A DNA stretch of 54,101 nucleotides from IMG/VR virus record IMGVR_UViG_3300021197_001557, positions 1 to 54,101 of that record; one strand, written 5' to 3'. Of the stretch, positions 1 to 8,733 are shown piece after piece. This DNA comes from a virus. A model generated the notes under the pieces. That model was not told the DNA's origin and made no database searches. It saw only the letters and a program-made list of their open reading frames with translations. The position numbers and the translations under genes are program-made. The first letter of the stretch is position 1. Each line of letters starts with the position of its first letter.

Positions 1-659
1 GGTTCAGGTTCGGGTTCAGGTTCAGGGACCACATCAGCAACTTCTGTATTTGTTGCACTAGGGACTTCGGACACTAAGTCCTCTTTCGCATCAGCCTCGA
101 TTGACTGTTTTCGTCTTTCATTCGATGCCTGCACCGCCGCCAGTTGTTCTTTCAACTCCGCTATTTCGGCTTCCCGTTCTTTGACCTTGGCGGCTCGTTT
201 TTTTGAGGCGGATATTTCCTTTGTTTTCGCCGCTGATTGGGCTTTGGTTTGATTGACTTTGTTGTTGATGTCATCAGGCCTTCCCAACTTTGAGCCGGGG
301 GGTGCGCTTACTACTTCTTCAACGGGGGTTGCTGGTGAAGTATTATCATTAACGGTGTCAGCAGGGACATATTCAGTTGTTGTATTTTGCACTACACCGG
401 GGTCGGCAGGTGCTTCTGTGTCCTCACTGATCGTGCGAACCGCTGGTGCGGCGGCGGCTTCACGCCTCGCCGTCATTCTCTCCATTGCACCCGGTATTCG
501 TCTTGCTCTTTCTTGGGCTTGTCGTTTTGCACGACCAAAGGACTCAAAGAATCCTTTCTCTAAATCATTCCAAACTAAATCAAACGCTTCTTCGTGCCTG
601 TCGGATTGCTTACCCTCGGCCTTCAGTAGCAAGGCATCATACTTGTCTTCGCCTGCCAT
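1..659 (-). CDS. Tag-bearing Pro/Glu-rich coiled-coil protein, C-terminus cut by window edge
   Basis: Open from an ATG at 659 through the left edge, so only about the first 219 codons are present. I translated it by hand. The N-terminal part carries EEAFDLVWNDLEK at about residues 24-36, a variant of the F-D-x-x-W-x-x-x-x-K tag seen in many proteins of this arm. A Thr/Pro/Val-rich linker follows, then a charged Lys/Glu/Ala stretch with coiled-coil character, and at the edge a Glu-Pro repeat. The start overlaps the end of the upstream gene by 23 bases, so it belongs to the same operon. Function unknown; an accessory structural or scaffold-like role is conceivable but only inferred. Confidence 0.75.
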   Translation of the reverse strand, partial: MAGEDKYDALLLKAEGKQSDRHEEAFDLVWNDLEKGFFESFGRAKRQAQERARRIPGAMERMTARREAAAAPAVRTISEDTEAPADPGVVQNTTTEYVPADTVNDNTSPATPVEEVVSAPPGSKLGRPDDINNKVNQTKAQSAAKTKEISASKKRAAKVKEREAEIAELKEQLAAVQASNERRKQSIEADAKEDLVSEVPSATNTEVADVVPEPEPEPE

Positions 660-1749
660 TGCGTAGCATCTCCGTAGTATTCCTCGCCTGATGGCCTTTT
701 CTCAATTCAATGGTTTGATACGCATTGTTGATTTGATTTTGAAAATGAATGGATTTACTAAAGTCGCCCTGTCCATATCGGTTTAACTTTTGTTGGCCTT
801 GATTCCGTTGGTATGCATTGAATGCACCACGAGCCATACCTGCCCCTCCTAATGTGAGGAGGTTGGACATAAACCCGGTTCCAAAACCACCCTTTGTGTT
901 CGCTTGTTTTTGAGCCTGTTGGATTTGAACCGCTTGAGCCATTGCCTGTGGGCTACCTTTGGGTGCTTGTTGTGGTTGACCCCCCTGTTGTTGCTGATCA
1001 CCTTGTTGTTGTTGCTGGTTCACATTTTGCACTTGCTGGTCCATTGTCGGGTTTTGTTGTGCGGCCAATGCATCTAAGTCAGGTGCGCCGGGGACATTAT
1101 TTATCTCGTTGTTTGTTTGATTGACGCTATTTTCTAATTGAGTGACGGTTTGTCCTTTTGAAGCATCAGGTGCGGGTTTTCCTGCCATAACTGAATCGGT
1201 TTGTAATTGGGATTTTGCATTGTTCTTTCTTGCTTGTCCTTGGCCCGTCGAAAGGTCTGTTTGTTCATTTGGTCTAATTCCTGTGTTCGCCTGTTGACCG
1301 GCAATAGCCGCCGTTTCAAGTCCAGTGCCAATTTGATTTCCAAGTTTACCAGCGGCTCTAATTGGTGCTGTTGCTACACGGCCTATACCCCTAGCAACGC
1401 CCTTGAGTCCACCTGCGATGCCACCTGCGATGCCACCTTGCTGTTTGCCCTGCTTTGCGCTATCTATGATACCGCCTTGACGGGCGGCGAATGGATTCTT
1501 ACTGGTTGGGTCCACCTTGGCTCCAAGCGTTGGTTTGTTAGCCCAATTTGCCGCTCCTGCCATCAGGCCTGACCCGATGTCTTTAGCCTTTTGACCCGCC
1601 GTAGTTGCGACATAATTCTTAATCAGCAAATGGTTATCTGAACACCATTGAGCGGAGACCCCATGGTCTGAAATTAAATATGATTTAACCAAACTGGTCT
1701 TGTCTTCGATCATCTGTTCTTCTCTTGCTTTTAGGATTAAGTCATTCAT
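637..1749 (-). CDS. Gly/Gln/Ala-rich low-complexity protein, unknown function
   Basis: 370 residues from an ATG at 1749, preceded by GGTGA about 8 bases upstream. The N-terminal 50 residues look folded and contain two Cys/Trp positions. The rest is low complexity: Gly/Ala stretches with possible weakly hydrophobic helices around residues 75-150, a Gln-rich block near residues 235-290, then a basic tail ending in RRRQV. It overlaps the preceding gene by 8 bases and the following one by 23, which suggests translational coupling. Such composition is common in virion-associated or assembly proteins, but no family is recognised. Confidence 0.7.
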   Translation of the reverse strand: MNDLILKAREEQMIEDKTSLVKSYLISDHGVSAQWCSDNHLLIKNYVATTAGQKAKDIGSGLMAGAANWANKPTLGAKVDPTSKNPFAARQGGIIDSAKQGKQQGGIAGGIAGGLKGVARGIGRVATAPIRAAGKLGNQIGTGLETAAIAGQQANTGIRPNEQTDLSTGQGQARKNNAKSQLQTDSVMAGKPAPDASKGQTVTQLENSVNQTNNEINNVPGAPDLDALAAQQNPTMDQQVQNVNQQQQQGDQQQQGGQPQQAPKGSPQAMAQAVQIQQAQKQANTKGGFGTGFMSNLLTLGGAGMARGAFNAYQRNQGQQKLNRYGQGDFSKSIHFQNQINNAYQTIELRKGHQARNTTEMLRNGRRRQV

Positions 1750-3622
1750 TGAAAATCACCTTTACTTCTTGGACCGCTTCATGTGATACATTAAACGATT
1801 TGGCAATATCACGCCAATCGCCACGACTGTGAATTATTGCAGTGATGTCGCTTGATGTCTTTTTCAAGCGGCCTGCTACAATTGAAATATCGACGGGAGA
1901 CTCCGGGTTCATTGGACTCGCACTTATGGTCAATTCAGACTTTGCTATATCTATTTGAACCTGTTCTAGGTATTGTTCGATGTGCTGTTTTTCGCCATCG
2001 GATTTGCCAAAGATGCCACCGGGAAATCTATTCCCGTATAAGCGTCCTAATGCGCCTCCAAGTGAATCCATAACGCCTCGCCGTGTCGAGGGAGGAGATG
2101 CCGCCCCTAAAGCATTGTTCATGCCGACGAGAGGAGGGGGTGCGATTTGAGTATCAACTTTTGGGGGGGGAGGAGCCGTCGCACCAGCACCTAAAGCGGG
2201 TGGTGCTGAAACTACATCTGCTTTAGGAGGTGGCACAGTTGGAGGTCCTGAATGCATTGTCATTCCACCGTGTTGAGCATTCATGCCGGGGGCTGTCACT
2301 TTACTAGCATCGGGTTCAGGGGCAGGAGGGGGGGGTGATGCTGTCAAAGGTTGTTGAGGCATTGGCATGTGTGTTCCTTGAGGAACCCAATTTGGTGCTA
2401 CCCCCCCACTATTGGCCAATGTCGCATGAGCCAATGCAGTATTCCAACGCTGTCTAAAGTTGCCTTCTTTGCGGGTTCCTGCGTGAGCGGTCTCGTAAAC
2501 ACCTCTAGCCTGTTCCTCGGTCAATCCCTGAAGGGCCATTAAATCCTTTACGCCCGCTTCCATACCTCCACCCGCTTGCGAATGACCGTTCTTACCGCCA
2601 ATGTGGAGGTTTCTAAGCCACCCCTTATCCTGTAATTCAGGATGCGCCCAGCCTGACAAATCAGTGCCTAATGGCATTTGGGCTAATTCGCTACTGACTG
2701 TTGGGTCGCCCATCGAATCAGTTTGCATTTCATTAGGAATGTTTTGATTTTCAGGAGTAAACATTGCGGCGTTATCGGCGTATTGACCATATGACTCTTC
2801 AAAGGAACGATGATGAATACCGCCGGTCACTTTCTTGAATGTTTTATTTTGCATCAATGCCTGATGTGCGGCTTGAGCGGGGTCGGCCCCAGTTTGTTGA
2901 GCCGTCGCCTGTGCCTCTTTGACAGTGTTCCATAATTCAACCAATGCCCGCCTGTCCGGTATTCTGATCGTGTTTCGATGAACCAAACCGGGGTGAATTG
3001 TGTCATTGGTTCTTTTTCTATGCTGTGGACCTCCTTGACCTCTCCTCTCCTCCAATGCTTCTGCATAAGGTCTAAGCCACCCCTCTCCTTGTAAATTGAT
3101 TTCGCTTTTGATATTAGTGACCAACTTTCTTGTTTGGGGGTCCCAAGGGTCAACAAATCGACCATTGCTGTTTCTCTTTACATCCTTCATTGACAATGCA
3201 TGAGGCTTATGTCCCCATTGCCCATCGACTTGGTAGTCCTTGCCCATCACATTTGAAAATGGTTTATTCATTGCGTGTATGCCTCTTGACGCATTGATTA
3301 CATTCTGTCTCTCGACTAGACTGTTAATCAAAGGTGCGCCCGCTAAAGCCGCCCTTCTAAAGGCCTCCATGTATCGGGGGTTGCTCGGACCCTCGTGATA
3401 TATGCGTGCGGTTTCTTCATCGATCAACCCTTTGCGATATGCCTCGTGTGCGGCATCTCCTTCAACACCAGTGATTTCTGAATGCTGGATGTCGTGATGC
3501 GAATCGGCTAAAGCCGCCGTTGTCAGTTGAGGGTTATCTGTTTGTAATGCCGCATTGATAAAATCCCAAAGGTCGTGGACTCCTTCGCCCTTGATGATCA
3601 AGAATCTATCGAGATGCAACAT
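1742..3622 (-). CDS. Large protein with Pro-rich linker, unknown function
   Basis: 626 residues. The N-terminus contains GVHDLWDFINAAL at about residues 13-25, a weak relative of the tag motif. Residues 30-400 are hydrophilic with many His, Asn and Gln. A low-complexity Pro/Ala/Met region covers about 410-520. The last 100 residues look like a compact helical domain ending in a possible helix-turn-helix-like segment (SFNVSHEAVQEVK). It lies 6 bases downstream of the preceding gene and overlaps the next by 8. No known family recognised. Confidence 0.7.
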   Translation of the reverse strand: MLHLDRFLIIKGEGVHDLWDFINAALQTDNPQLTTAALADSHHDIQHSEITGVEGDAAHEAYRKGLIDEETARIYHEGPSNPRYMEAFRRAALAGAPLINSLVERQNVINASRGIHAMNKPFSNVMGKDYQVDGQWGHKPHALSMKDVKRNSNGRFVDPWDPQTRKLVTNIKSEINLQGEGWLRPYAEALEERRGQGGPQHRKRTNDTIHPGLVHRNTIRIPDRRALVELWNTVKEAQATAQQTGADPAQAAHQALMQNKTFKKVTGGIHHRSFEESYGQYADNAAMFTPENQNIPNEMQTDSMGDPTVSSELAQMPLGTDLSGWAHPELQDKGWLRNLHIGGKNGHSQAGGGMEAGVKDLMALQGLTEEQARGVYETAHAGTRKEGNFRQRWNTALAHATLANSGGVAPNWVPQGTHMPMPQQPLTASPPPPAPEPDASKVTAPGMNAQHGGMTMHSGPPTVPPPKADVVSAPPALGAGATAPPPPKVDTQIAPPPLVGMNNALGAASPPSTRRGVMDSLGGALGRLYGNRFPGGIFGKSDGEKQHIEQYLEQVQIDIAKSELTISASPMNPESPVDISIVAGRLKKTSSDITAIIHSRGDWRDIAKSFNVSHEAVQEVKVIFNE

Positions 3623-3628
3623 TGATAA

Positions 3629-4933
3629 TCACCGCTTACTAACAATGTGTTCAACCAGTGAGGTATCATCAAACATTCTGTAAGCCTCTTTATCCTCATC
3701 CAATGTAGTCGCTCCCTGCGGGGCGGAGGCTTTGTCCTTGCCCGCTTGGTTTCCAATTTTGGCTTCTTGGCCGTGTTCAGGTGTTGACTTTTTCATTCTA
3801 TTGAGTTTGTTTAGCATCTGTTCGATTTTACGAAGGAGAGATTTGACCTCGGCACGGTTCAATGATGCGAGACCGCCGCCTGATTTTGACAAAGAAGGCA
3901 ATGCGTCCGATGTTCCTAATGGGTCTCCAACCCCTCCGGGGCTAATGCGCTCCTTTCTTGATGCTGACGCTGATGTAGGGTTCGTCCCCATTTTGGGGCT
4001 AGAAGGCATTTTTGTTGAGGTCCCTTTGGTTCCTCCGATTGTTCCCCCTCGGCCACCCGATGCTGAAGTATCATAGTGGTGAGACATCCCACGAGGCATT
4101 GCGCCCTGCTTTCTTCGCTCACGCTCATATGCTTTTTTTCTCTCCCATGCAACAGGGTCTCGGAGTCGGAGAGGAATACCCTCCGCCCTAGTAGCACCGA
4201 GCATTCTCAACGGCAAACTCTTTTGGTTTGGATTGAATGCTTGACGCTTTGAATGTCGATTTAGATTGCGTTCTGCTGAAGCGGCACGCCTTTTGGTCTG
4301 TGATTTAGGCTCACGACCACCACGGGCTGTTTTCTTGCCCTTGCCTTTTCGTTTCTTCTCACGCTTGCGTTTTAGTTTACCTTTACGCTCGTCTTCACTA
4401 GATTCCTCGTCCTCTTCGTATTTGCGACCTTTGTATCTCCGCTTTGCTTTTTGGAGGACATCGGTCATCGAGAATGGGACATACCCAATGTGAAGTGCTA
4501 TTGATTTGCCTATGTCGGATTGATATGAGATTTGTCCTGTTGGGCTTCTGATCGGTCCGACATTCGCACCAACTGCTTGAGATATACCTCGACCTGCGAG
4601 ACCCATGTCAACTCCCAAAGCACTTTCTAGTAATTCGTTTGAACCTTCGCCTTGAGGACTTCTTGAAATCTCTTCATCGATTTTAGCGGGCTTCATTGAG
4701 ATATGTGGCAATGCTGGCTCTAATTCTGCCAATGCACGCTTTCGTCTTTTTTTGTCATCGGCTTGGTCTGTGCTTTCATAGTCTTCGGGACTTTGGCGGC
4801 TATGGTGCGATAAACCATCGGAATCCTCATTAGGATTAACATCGTAGTCACCCAACATTTCCCGTGGGTTATGCCCTCCGGTAAACTCTTGAGTCCTAGG
4901 AGTCCAAAGAGCGGGGTCACGAGGATTAGACAT
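3629..4933 (-). CDS. Highly basic Lys/Arg-rich protein, unknown function
   Basis: About 434 residues from the ATG at 4933; a GTG at 4939 is an alternative. The N-terminal 150 residues are acidic/polar. The centre (about 165-290) is extremely basic, with runs such as KLKRKREKKRKGKGKK. The C-terminal 150 residues are Ser/Gly/Lys-rich and end in an acidic helix. The composition suggests nucleic-acid binding or condensation, perhaps a packaged DNA-binding protein; this is inference from composition only. It overlaps the upstream 139-aa gene by 8 bases. Confidence 0.65.
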   Translation of the reverse strand: MSNPRDPALWTPRTQEFTGGHNPREMLGDYDVNPNEDSDGLSHHSRQSPEDYESTDQADDKKRRKRALAELEPALPHISMKPAKIDEEISRSPQGEGSNELLESALGVDMGLAGRGISQAVGANVGPIRSPTGQISYQSDIGKSIALHIGYVPFSMTDVLQKAKRRYKGRKYEEDEESSEDERKGKLKRKREKKRKGKGKKTARGGREPKSQTKRRAASAERNLNRHSKRQAFNPNQKSLPLRMLGATRAEGIPLRLRDPVAWERKKAYERERRKQGAMPRGMSHHYDTSASGGRGGTIGGTKGTSTKMPSSPKMGTNPTSASASRKERISPGGVGDPLGTSDALPSLSKSGGGLASLNRAEVKSLLRKIEQMLNKLNRMKKSTPEHGQEAKIGNQAGKDKASAPQGATTLDEDKEAYRMFDDTSLVEHIVSKR

Positions 4934-5345
4934 TACCACGGGCTTCCCTCCTCATTGTGTTGTAATAATTTTGAACCTTTACTGGCAGTGACAAATACCA
5001 ATGTGCAAGCGAGGGTGTTCTCGCATAGGACTTGGCCATCGTCATCATTGATTGTTTCAAACCGTTCAAGACTTTAACGGCTTCTGTAAAAGCAATTTTA
5101 GGACCGCTAGTTTCCATTAAATCGACAAAGAGCATACGGACTTTTAGCAAGTCACCGTAAATGGTCATTGCTACATCCTCCTGTCCATCAATGTCAAAAG
5201 AGTCCATTGCTTCATTCCATTCTTTAACCACGAAGTCCAATGCATTTAGAAAACAAACTGCATCAGTTGGATTATCAACAATACCCTCGTGAAGAATATC
5301 CTCAAGGTCAGTGTCCTTGAGCATCAATTCATGTATTGTCTTCAT
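4926..5345 (-). CDS. Small alpha-helical protein, unknown function
   Basis: 139 residues from an ATG at 5345. It is predicted to be almost entirely helical: acidic N-terminal two thirds (DTDLEDILHEG, FVVKEWNEAMDSFD) and a basic C-terminus (YYNTMRREARGNV). No cysteine pairs or membrane segments. It sits between the Cys-rich small proteins and the basic Lys/Arg protein in the minus-strand operon. No family recognised. Confidence 0.7.
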   Translation of the reverse strand: MKTIHELMLKDTDLEDILHEGIVDNPTDAVCFLNALDFVVKEWNEAMDSFDIDGQEDVAMTIYGDLLKVRMLFVDLMETSGPKIAFTEAVKVLNGLKQSMMTMAKSYARTPSLAHWYLSLPVKVQNYYNTMRREARGNV

Positions 5346-5363
5346 GTTAATTCACTCCGTTGA

Positions 5364-5681
5364 TCAGCGGCAATCCGGTAATTCCTTAGCACAGTTTCCA
5401 TTTTCAGGACCATCAGGCCCGTAATATGGATGTCCCGGTGTTTTCTGTCCACCGCAGGCTTCACATGTATCGTCGTCAGGATTAAAATCGCCTGCCTTTA
5501 CAATAGACCAACCAGTGAGAAATGCTCGGTTATTAGATTTGAGGTAATTGTTGCACTTCTTACAAGTATCACTCCCACACCCACCGCCGCATGAAGAACA
5601 ATTGCTTTGTCCACAGTAGGACCAATCGTCTTCGCCGGAATTGTCTTCACAGTTTTTTGTTGCACATTCATTTTTACTCAT
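5364..5681 (-). CDS. Cys-rich protein with internal tag motif
   Basis: 105 residues with about 16 cysteines, including CxxCGGGC, CxxC and CEAC clusters, so it probably binds several metal ions or is disulphide-rich. Between the Cys clusters lies AFLTGWSIVKAG (about residues 53-64), matching the A-F-x-x-x-W-x-[LI]-x-K tag found at protein N-termini elsewhere on this arm. The next gene downstream encodes a second Cys-rich protein with the tag at its C-terminus. Function unknown. Confidence 0.7.
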   Translation of the reverse strand: MSKNECATKNCEDNSGEDDWSYCGQSNCSSCGGGCGSDTCKKCNNYLKSNNRAFLTGWSIVKAGDFNPDDDTCEACGGQKTPGHPYYGPDGPENGNCAKELPDCR

Positions 5682-5688
5682 TTTATTT

Positions 5689-5880
5689 TCACCTCGATTC
5701 TTTGGTCAGGGACCAGCCTGTGTCAAATGCCTTCTTTATTTCAGCCTTTTCTTTGTAGCAAGCACACATTGGTTCTTTAGATGAACACTGCATTTTGCCA
5801 CCAGTCTTAGCCAACTTTTTCATGCAGGCACATGGATTGCTCTTTTTTGCACCACAGCAACAACTGTTTGCATCAGCCAT
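5689..5880 (-). CDS. Small Cys-rich protein with C-terminal tag motif
   Basis: 63 residues from the ATG at 5880, preceded by GGGGGTG; a TTG at 5886 is an alternative. It contains CCCG, CAC and CACY clusters (about ten Cys), implying metal binding. The last residues read KKAFDTGWSLTKESR, a clear copy of the AFDTAWSLIK tag but at the C-terminus instead of the N-terminus. It overlaps the upstream zinc-finger/HTH gene by 8 bases. Confidence 0.7.
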   Translation of the reverse strand: MADANSCCCGAKKSNPCACMKKLAKTGGKMQCSSKEPMCACYKEKAEIKKAFDTGWSLTKESR

Positions 5881-6586
5881 CTTCAAGCACCCCCGCTTCA
5901 GCCAATGATTGTCTCAACTCACGCCATTCGGCGGGAGACTTCTCGGCAAAGTGAGCCTGTATTACCGTGAGGACGGACATCGAATGCCCCTGTTCAATGG
6001 TTTCAGCCTTGTCCATCCACTTAGCCAAATCAGTCAAGGTCTCCCTGACTTCTTTATGCATTTTGATTGCTATTTGTAAATCAGCCGCTGTCGCCTGTTC
6101 CTCTTCATCCATCATTGCGTTTTCCACATGATCGAGATGCAATGAAAGAAGTCGGTCCATTCGATTCATGTTCCTCTCAATACGCTTCAAGGATTCTGTG
6201 ACTGTGGACATTGCCGATGGCAACACCTCGATTTCAACTTGTTGCTGAATGAGAGGTTTGATGTGTTTTTCCATGTGGTCAAAAAGAGTCCCTTCTTCAA
6301 TGCCTAACTCGACAGCAAAGTCTTCCACAGTCGCACGGCCTTCAAGTATTGCTTCTTCGATTACTGCCCTATCACTGTCAGTGCATACCGGACAGTCGGA
6401 ATTGCTATTGTTATGATATTCACCAGTATGCCTTCGCATGTGACGATGAGCGGTTCCCTCCGCCCATCCTTGGTCCTTATCAATTAACTTTACATCAAGG
6501 ATTCCGACTCTAACCTGATGTTCAAAATCATCACGGTCAGGGTGCTGACAAAAGTGGCAATTTGCCCTTGTCTTACGCCCCGCCAT
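5873..6586 (-). CDS. Duplicated zinc-associated helix-turn-helix protein
   Basis: 237 residues. Two similar units of about 50 residues: unit 1 has CHFC (residues 10-13) and HRHMRRH; unit 2 has CPVC (about 61-64) followed by AVIEEAILEGRATVEDFAVELGI and a terminal HMEKH. The pattern CxxC, a helix pair resembling a homeodomain-like HTH, then HxxxH is common in phage and plasmid DNA-binding proteins. A long helical, probably coiled-coil C-terminal half follows (about 125-237). A DNA-binding role, possibly small-terminase-like or regulatory, is inferred. Confidence 0.7.
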   Translation of the reverse strand: MAGRKTRANCHFCQHPDRDDFEHQVRVGILDVKLIDKDQGWAEGTAHRHMRRHTGEYHNNSNSDCPVCTDSDRAVIEEAILEGRATVEDFAVELGIEEGTLFDHMEKHIKPLIQQQVEIEVLPSAMSTVTESLKRIERNMNRMDRLLSLHLDHVENAMMDEEEQATAADLQIAIKMHKEVRETLTDLAKWMDKAETIEQGHSMSVLTVIQAHFAEKSPAEWRELRQSLAEAGVLEDG

Positions 6587-6607
6587 GTATGGCCCATGTC
6601 AAGTGCC

Positions 6608-6826
6608 TCAATTAGCCTTTTCATTCAACTTGCCGTGAATTGTGCAATAGCCGCCATATTTAGGAGAGGCTAAACGCTTACACGGGTTTCCCGCTTTTGT
6701 CATTGCTTTGCACTTAGTTTGAGGCTTTTCCTCCGGCTTCTTTTGAACAAGCGGAGTTTCGATTATTGCTTCTCGATACACCTTCACTGGCGACGGGCGA
6801 TACCCGTCAATAGCGAAAGGAAGCAA
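6608..6826 (-). CDS. DUF5763-like small zinc-binding protein
   Basis: The C-terminal half shows the pattern CKAMTKAGNPCKR followed by YCTIHGK. This C-x8-C-xn-C-x2-H signature is typical of the small domain I know as DUF5763 in phage and archaeal proteins. The frame is open to 6874, but that would overlap the upstream membrane-protein gene by 68 bases. I prefer a TTG at 6826, so the start is uncertain. Function unknown beyond probable metal binding. Confidence 0.6.
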   Translation of the reverse strand: MLPFAIDGYRPSPVKVYREAIIETPLVQKKPEEKPQTKCKAMTKAGNPCKRLASPKYGGYCTIHGKLNEKAN

Positions 6827-7079
6827 ATTGTTTGATCGCCACGGACATAGTGAATATGAGACCGAAGAATCCAAGCATCATCTGTGTAGCGGTCAGGTCC
6901 TGACCACGCCAAATCAATGTGACAAGTGAGAATAACAGGAATGAGATTATGAATATCATCGTCGCACTTTCGACTAGCATTTTATTTGGAGACACGAATG
7001 CGTCAAGCGTGTTTGCCCAACTGACCGTGTTCATGTGTTCGTCTTGTAATTGTTCTTCCGACTTTTTTCCTTCATTCAT
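6807..7079 (-). CDS. Small membrane protein, two transmembrane helices
   Basis: About 90 residues from the ATG at 7079, placed 6 bases after a GAGGTG ribosome-binding site; a GTG at 7088 is an alternative. After a hydrophilic N-terminus come two hydrophobic helices: ATMIFIISFLLFSLVTLIW and MMLGFFGLIFTMSVAIKQF, separated by a short charged loop. It belongs to a cluster of small membrane proteins that also includes the genes at 9479 and 9717. Unknown function; it could be a holin-like or virion membrane component, without direct evidence. Confidence 0.7.
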   Translation of the reverse strand: MNEGKKSEEQLQDEHMNTVSWANTLDAFVSPNKMLVESATMIFIISFLLFSLVTLIWRGQDLTATQMMLGFFGLIFTMSVAIKQFASFRY

Positions 7080-7089
7080 CTGATTCACC

Positions 7090-7731
7090 TCAAAGTCCCA
7101 TTGGAGACATTGCGACTCCTGCCTTTGCTACATTACCCATAGCATTGCCCATTCCGCCTTGCTGTTGCATTTGATTGCCAAGCATTCCGCCTAACAAACT
7201 ACCAAAGAATCCGGGTTGTTGTTGGTTCATAGCCATTGGGTTATGCGCCATAAGGAACATCTGTTGTTGTTGCATTCTTTGTTGAATGCCCATGTTGATG
7301 TTGTTTTGGACTTGTTGTAGTGTGAGTTGTAAGTTTTCAGGAGACATTGTTGCCAAGGTCGATGGCATTGAAGAAGTGTCGATCACAAAGTTTTCATCAG
7401 CATCTTGCTTAAACTTCACCGAAGTGAAAAACTCTTTGACGGCTAATGTGACAACTCCGCCCATCAACTCGATCAGCATTGCGAAGTTTTGAGAAACAAT
7501 AAAATCGGATACAGGGTCATTGAAATCAAGTAGTCTTGCTGTTGCGGTGATTGGGTCGTTAGCCATTTGTTGCATCATCGGGTTTTGGGCTTGTTGACTC
7601 ATCATCATAGCACCCATGCCACCTTGGTTCATTCCATTCATTTGTCCACCCATCATATTGTTCTGTTGCCCATAAGAGGGGGTCCCAAATTGAGAGGTGG
7701 GTGTCGCATTATCCTTTGAAAACCAGCCCAT
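7090..7731 (-). CDS. Met/Gln/Gly-rich protein, unknown function
   Basis: 213 residues. The ATG at 7731 is chosen because AAGGAG lies about 9 bases upstream; the frame extends farther but runs into the preceding gene. The N-terminal 60 residues and C-terminal 70 are low-complexity Met/Gln/Gly (GGQMNGMNQGGMGAMMM). The middle (about 65-135) looks like an ordinary folded domain with hydrophobic helices (NFAMLIELMGGVVTLAVKEFF). Such Gln/Met-rich tails also occur in the 637-1749 protein, suggesting a shared assembly. No family recognised. Confidence 0.7.
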   Translation of the reverse strand: MGWFSKDNATPTSQFGTPSYGQQNNMMGGQMNGMNQGGMGAMMMSQQAQNPMMQQMANDPITATARLLDFNDPVSDFIVSQNFAMLIELMGGVVTLAVKEFFTSVKFKQDADENFVIDTSSMPSTLATMSPENLQLTLQQVQNNINMGIQQRMQQQQMFLMAHNPMAMNQQQPGFFGSLLGGMLGNQMQQQGGMGNAMGNVAKAGVAMSPMGL

Positions 7732-7735
7732 TGTT

Positions 7736-8692
7736 TCATTCTCCTTGTATCGGTTGTAGCGTTGCCGCCTGTGGTGATGGCACAGCAACCTGATTCATCA
7801 TACTTGCGCTTCCTGCTACTCCGAGATATTGATTTTGCATCTGTTGACTTTCTAACTGTAAAGCACGAAGGTCGAATGTGACCATGACTATATCCGCCAC
7901 GCCACTTATTGGATTTGGGTGTTGTATCATTGTTATGCCTTTACTGTGTGCGGCATCCCTGTGAATCATTTCAAAAAACGGCTCATACTTCTGAAGAGAC
8001 TTCAATGTGGAGCGATTTTGCTTTTTACCTTGCATCCCCTTCATCATTGCGCCAACTCCGGGTATTTTCTGAAATCTAGTCCCTTTACTGACCTTTTTAC
8101 TAAAGCCTTCACTTTCTAAGTCCTGTTCCTCTTGGAGCGAGGTCAGGGTGTGTTTAATGTGAAGGTGTGCGGGACAAAGTGTGCTGTTCATTTCGTCGCC
8201 ATGATCGCCGTGGGTTCTAGCGTGAGGTTTCTTTGCTTGACCAGTATCCTCATCGAACCAATACATGTCGGCTAATGATAATCCCGTGCGTTCATCGACA
8301 ATATGAGCATAAGCATTGTCTCCTTCTAGGAACCTTCTCACATCCACGCCACAGCAAGCACACTCGTATGCGGCATTGTATCGGTATATTTTGAATAGAC
8401 CAAGGTTGTAATTAGGGGGCCGCAATGCTTTACGAAGCATTTTGATGTTTTTCTTGCGTGCCTTTTTGGGGTTTTTTGCATTCTGTTTGAGTTGTATCTC
8501 CACAGTAGGAATGAGCATGTCAGTTTGTTCATCAACTCCCCCCGAAGAACCCGAAGAAGCCATTTCAGCCCTTTGTTGTGCTTTTATCAAATCAAAACTG
8601 ATACCGCTTTGAGACGATAAAACACGCAACTGCTCGTCGTTCAATGCAGTAAGCGAGGGGGTTCCTCCCCCCATAAATGGGACCCACGACAT
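7736..8692 (-). CDS. Protein with CxxC/His putative metal site, unknown function
   Basis: 318 residues. The central region has CACCGVD (about residues 113-119) followed by HTH-like spacing of His residues and CPAHLHIKH (about 175-183). This CxxC...CxxH arrangement could form a zinc knuckle or HNH-like fold. A very basic segment (KNPKKARKKNIKMLRKALR) precedes it. The C-terminal third is Gln/Met-rich. An HNH endonuclease was considered but the catalytic HH-N-H spacing is not convincing. It starts 41 bases after the GTPase gene. Confidence 0.65.
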   Translation of the reverse strand: MSWVPFMGGGTPSLTALNDEQLRVLSSQSGISFDLIKAQQRAEMASSGSSGGVDEQTDMLIPTVEIQLKQNAKNPKKARKKNIKMLRKALRPPNYNLGLFKIYRYNAAYECACCGVDVRRFLEGDNAYAHIVDERTGLSLADMYWFDEDTGQAKKPHARTHGDHGDEMNSTLCPAHLHIKHTLTSLQEEQDLESEGFSKKVSKGTRFQKIPGVGAMMKGMQGKKQNRSTLKSLQKYEPFFEMIHRDAAHSKGITMIQHPNPISGVADIVMVTFDLRALQLESQQMQNQYLGVAGSASMMNQVAVPSPQAATLQPIQGE

Positions 8693-8733
8693 ATACCTGC
8701 CAGTCCTGACAGGCTGATAAGGGTGGCGGTTAT

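Noticed and set aside
7736-8692. HNH endonuclease assignment for the CxxC/His protein
   Set aside because: The CxxC...CxxH arrangement is compatible, but the catalytic His-His-Asn-His order and spacing could not be matched.
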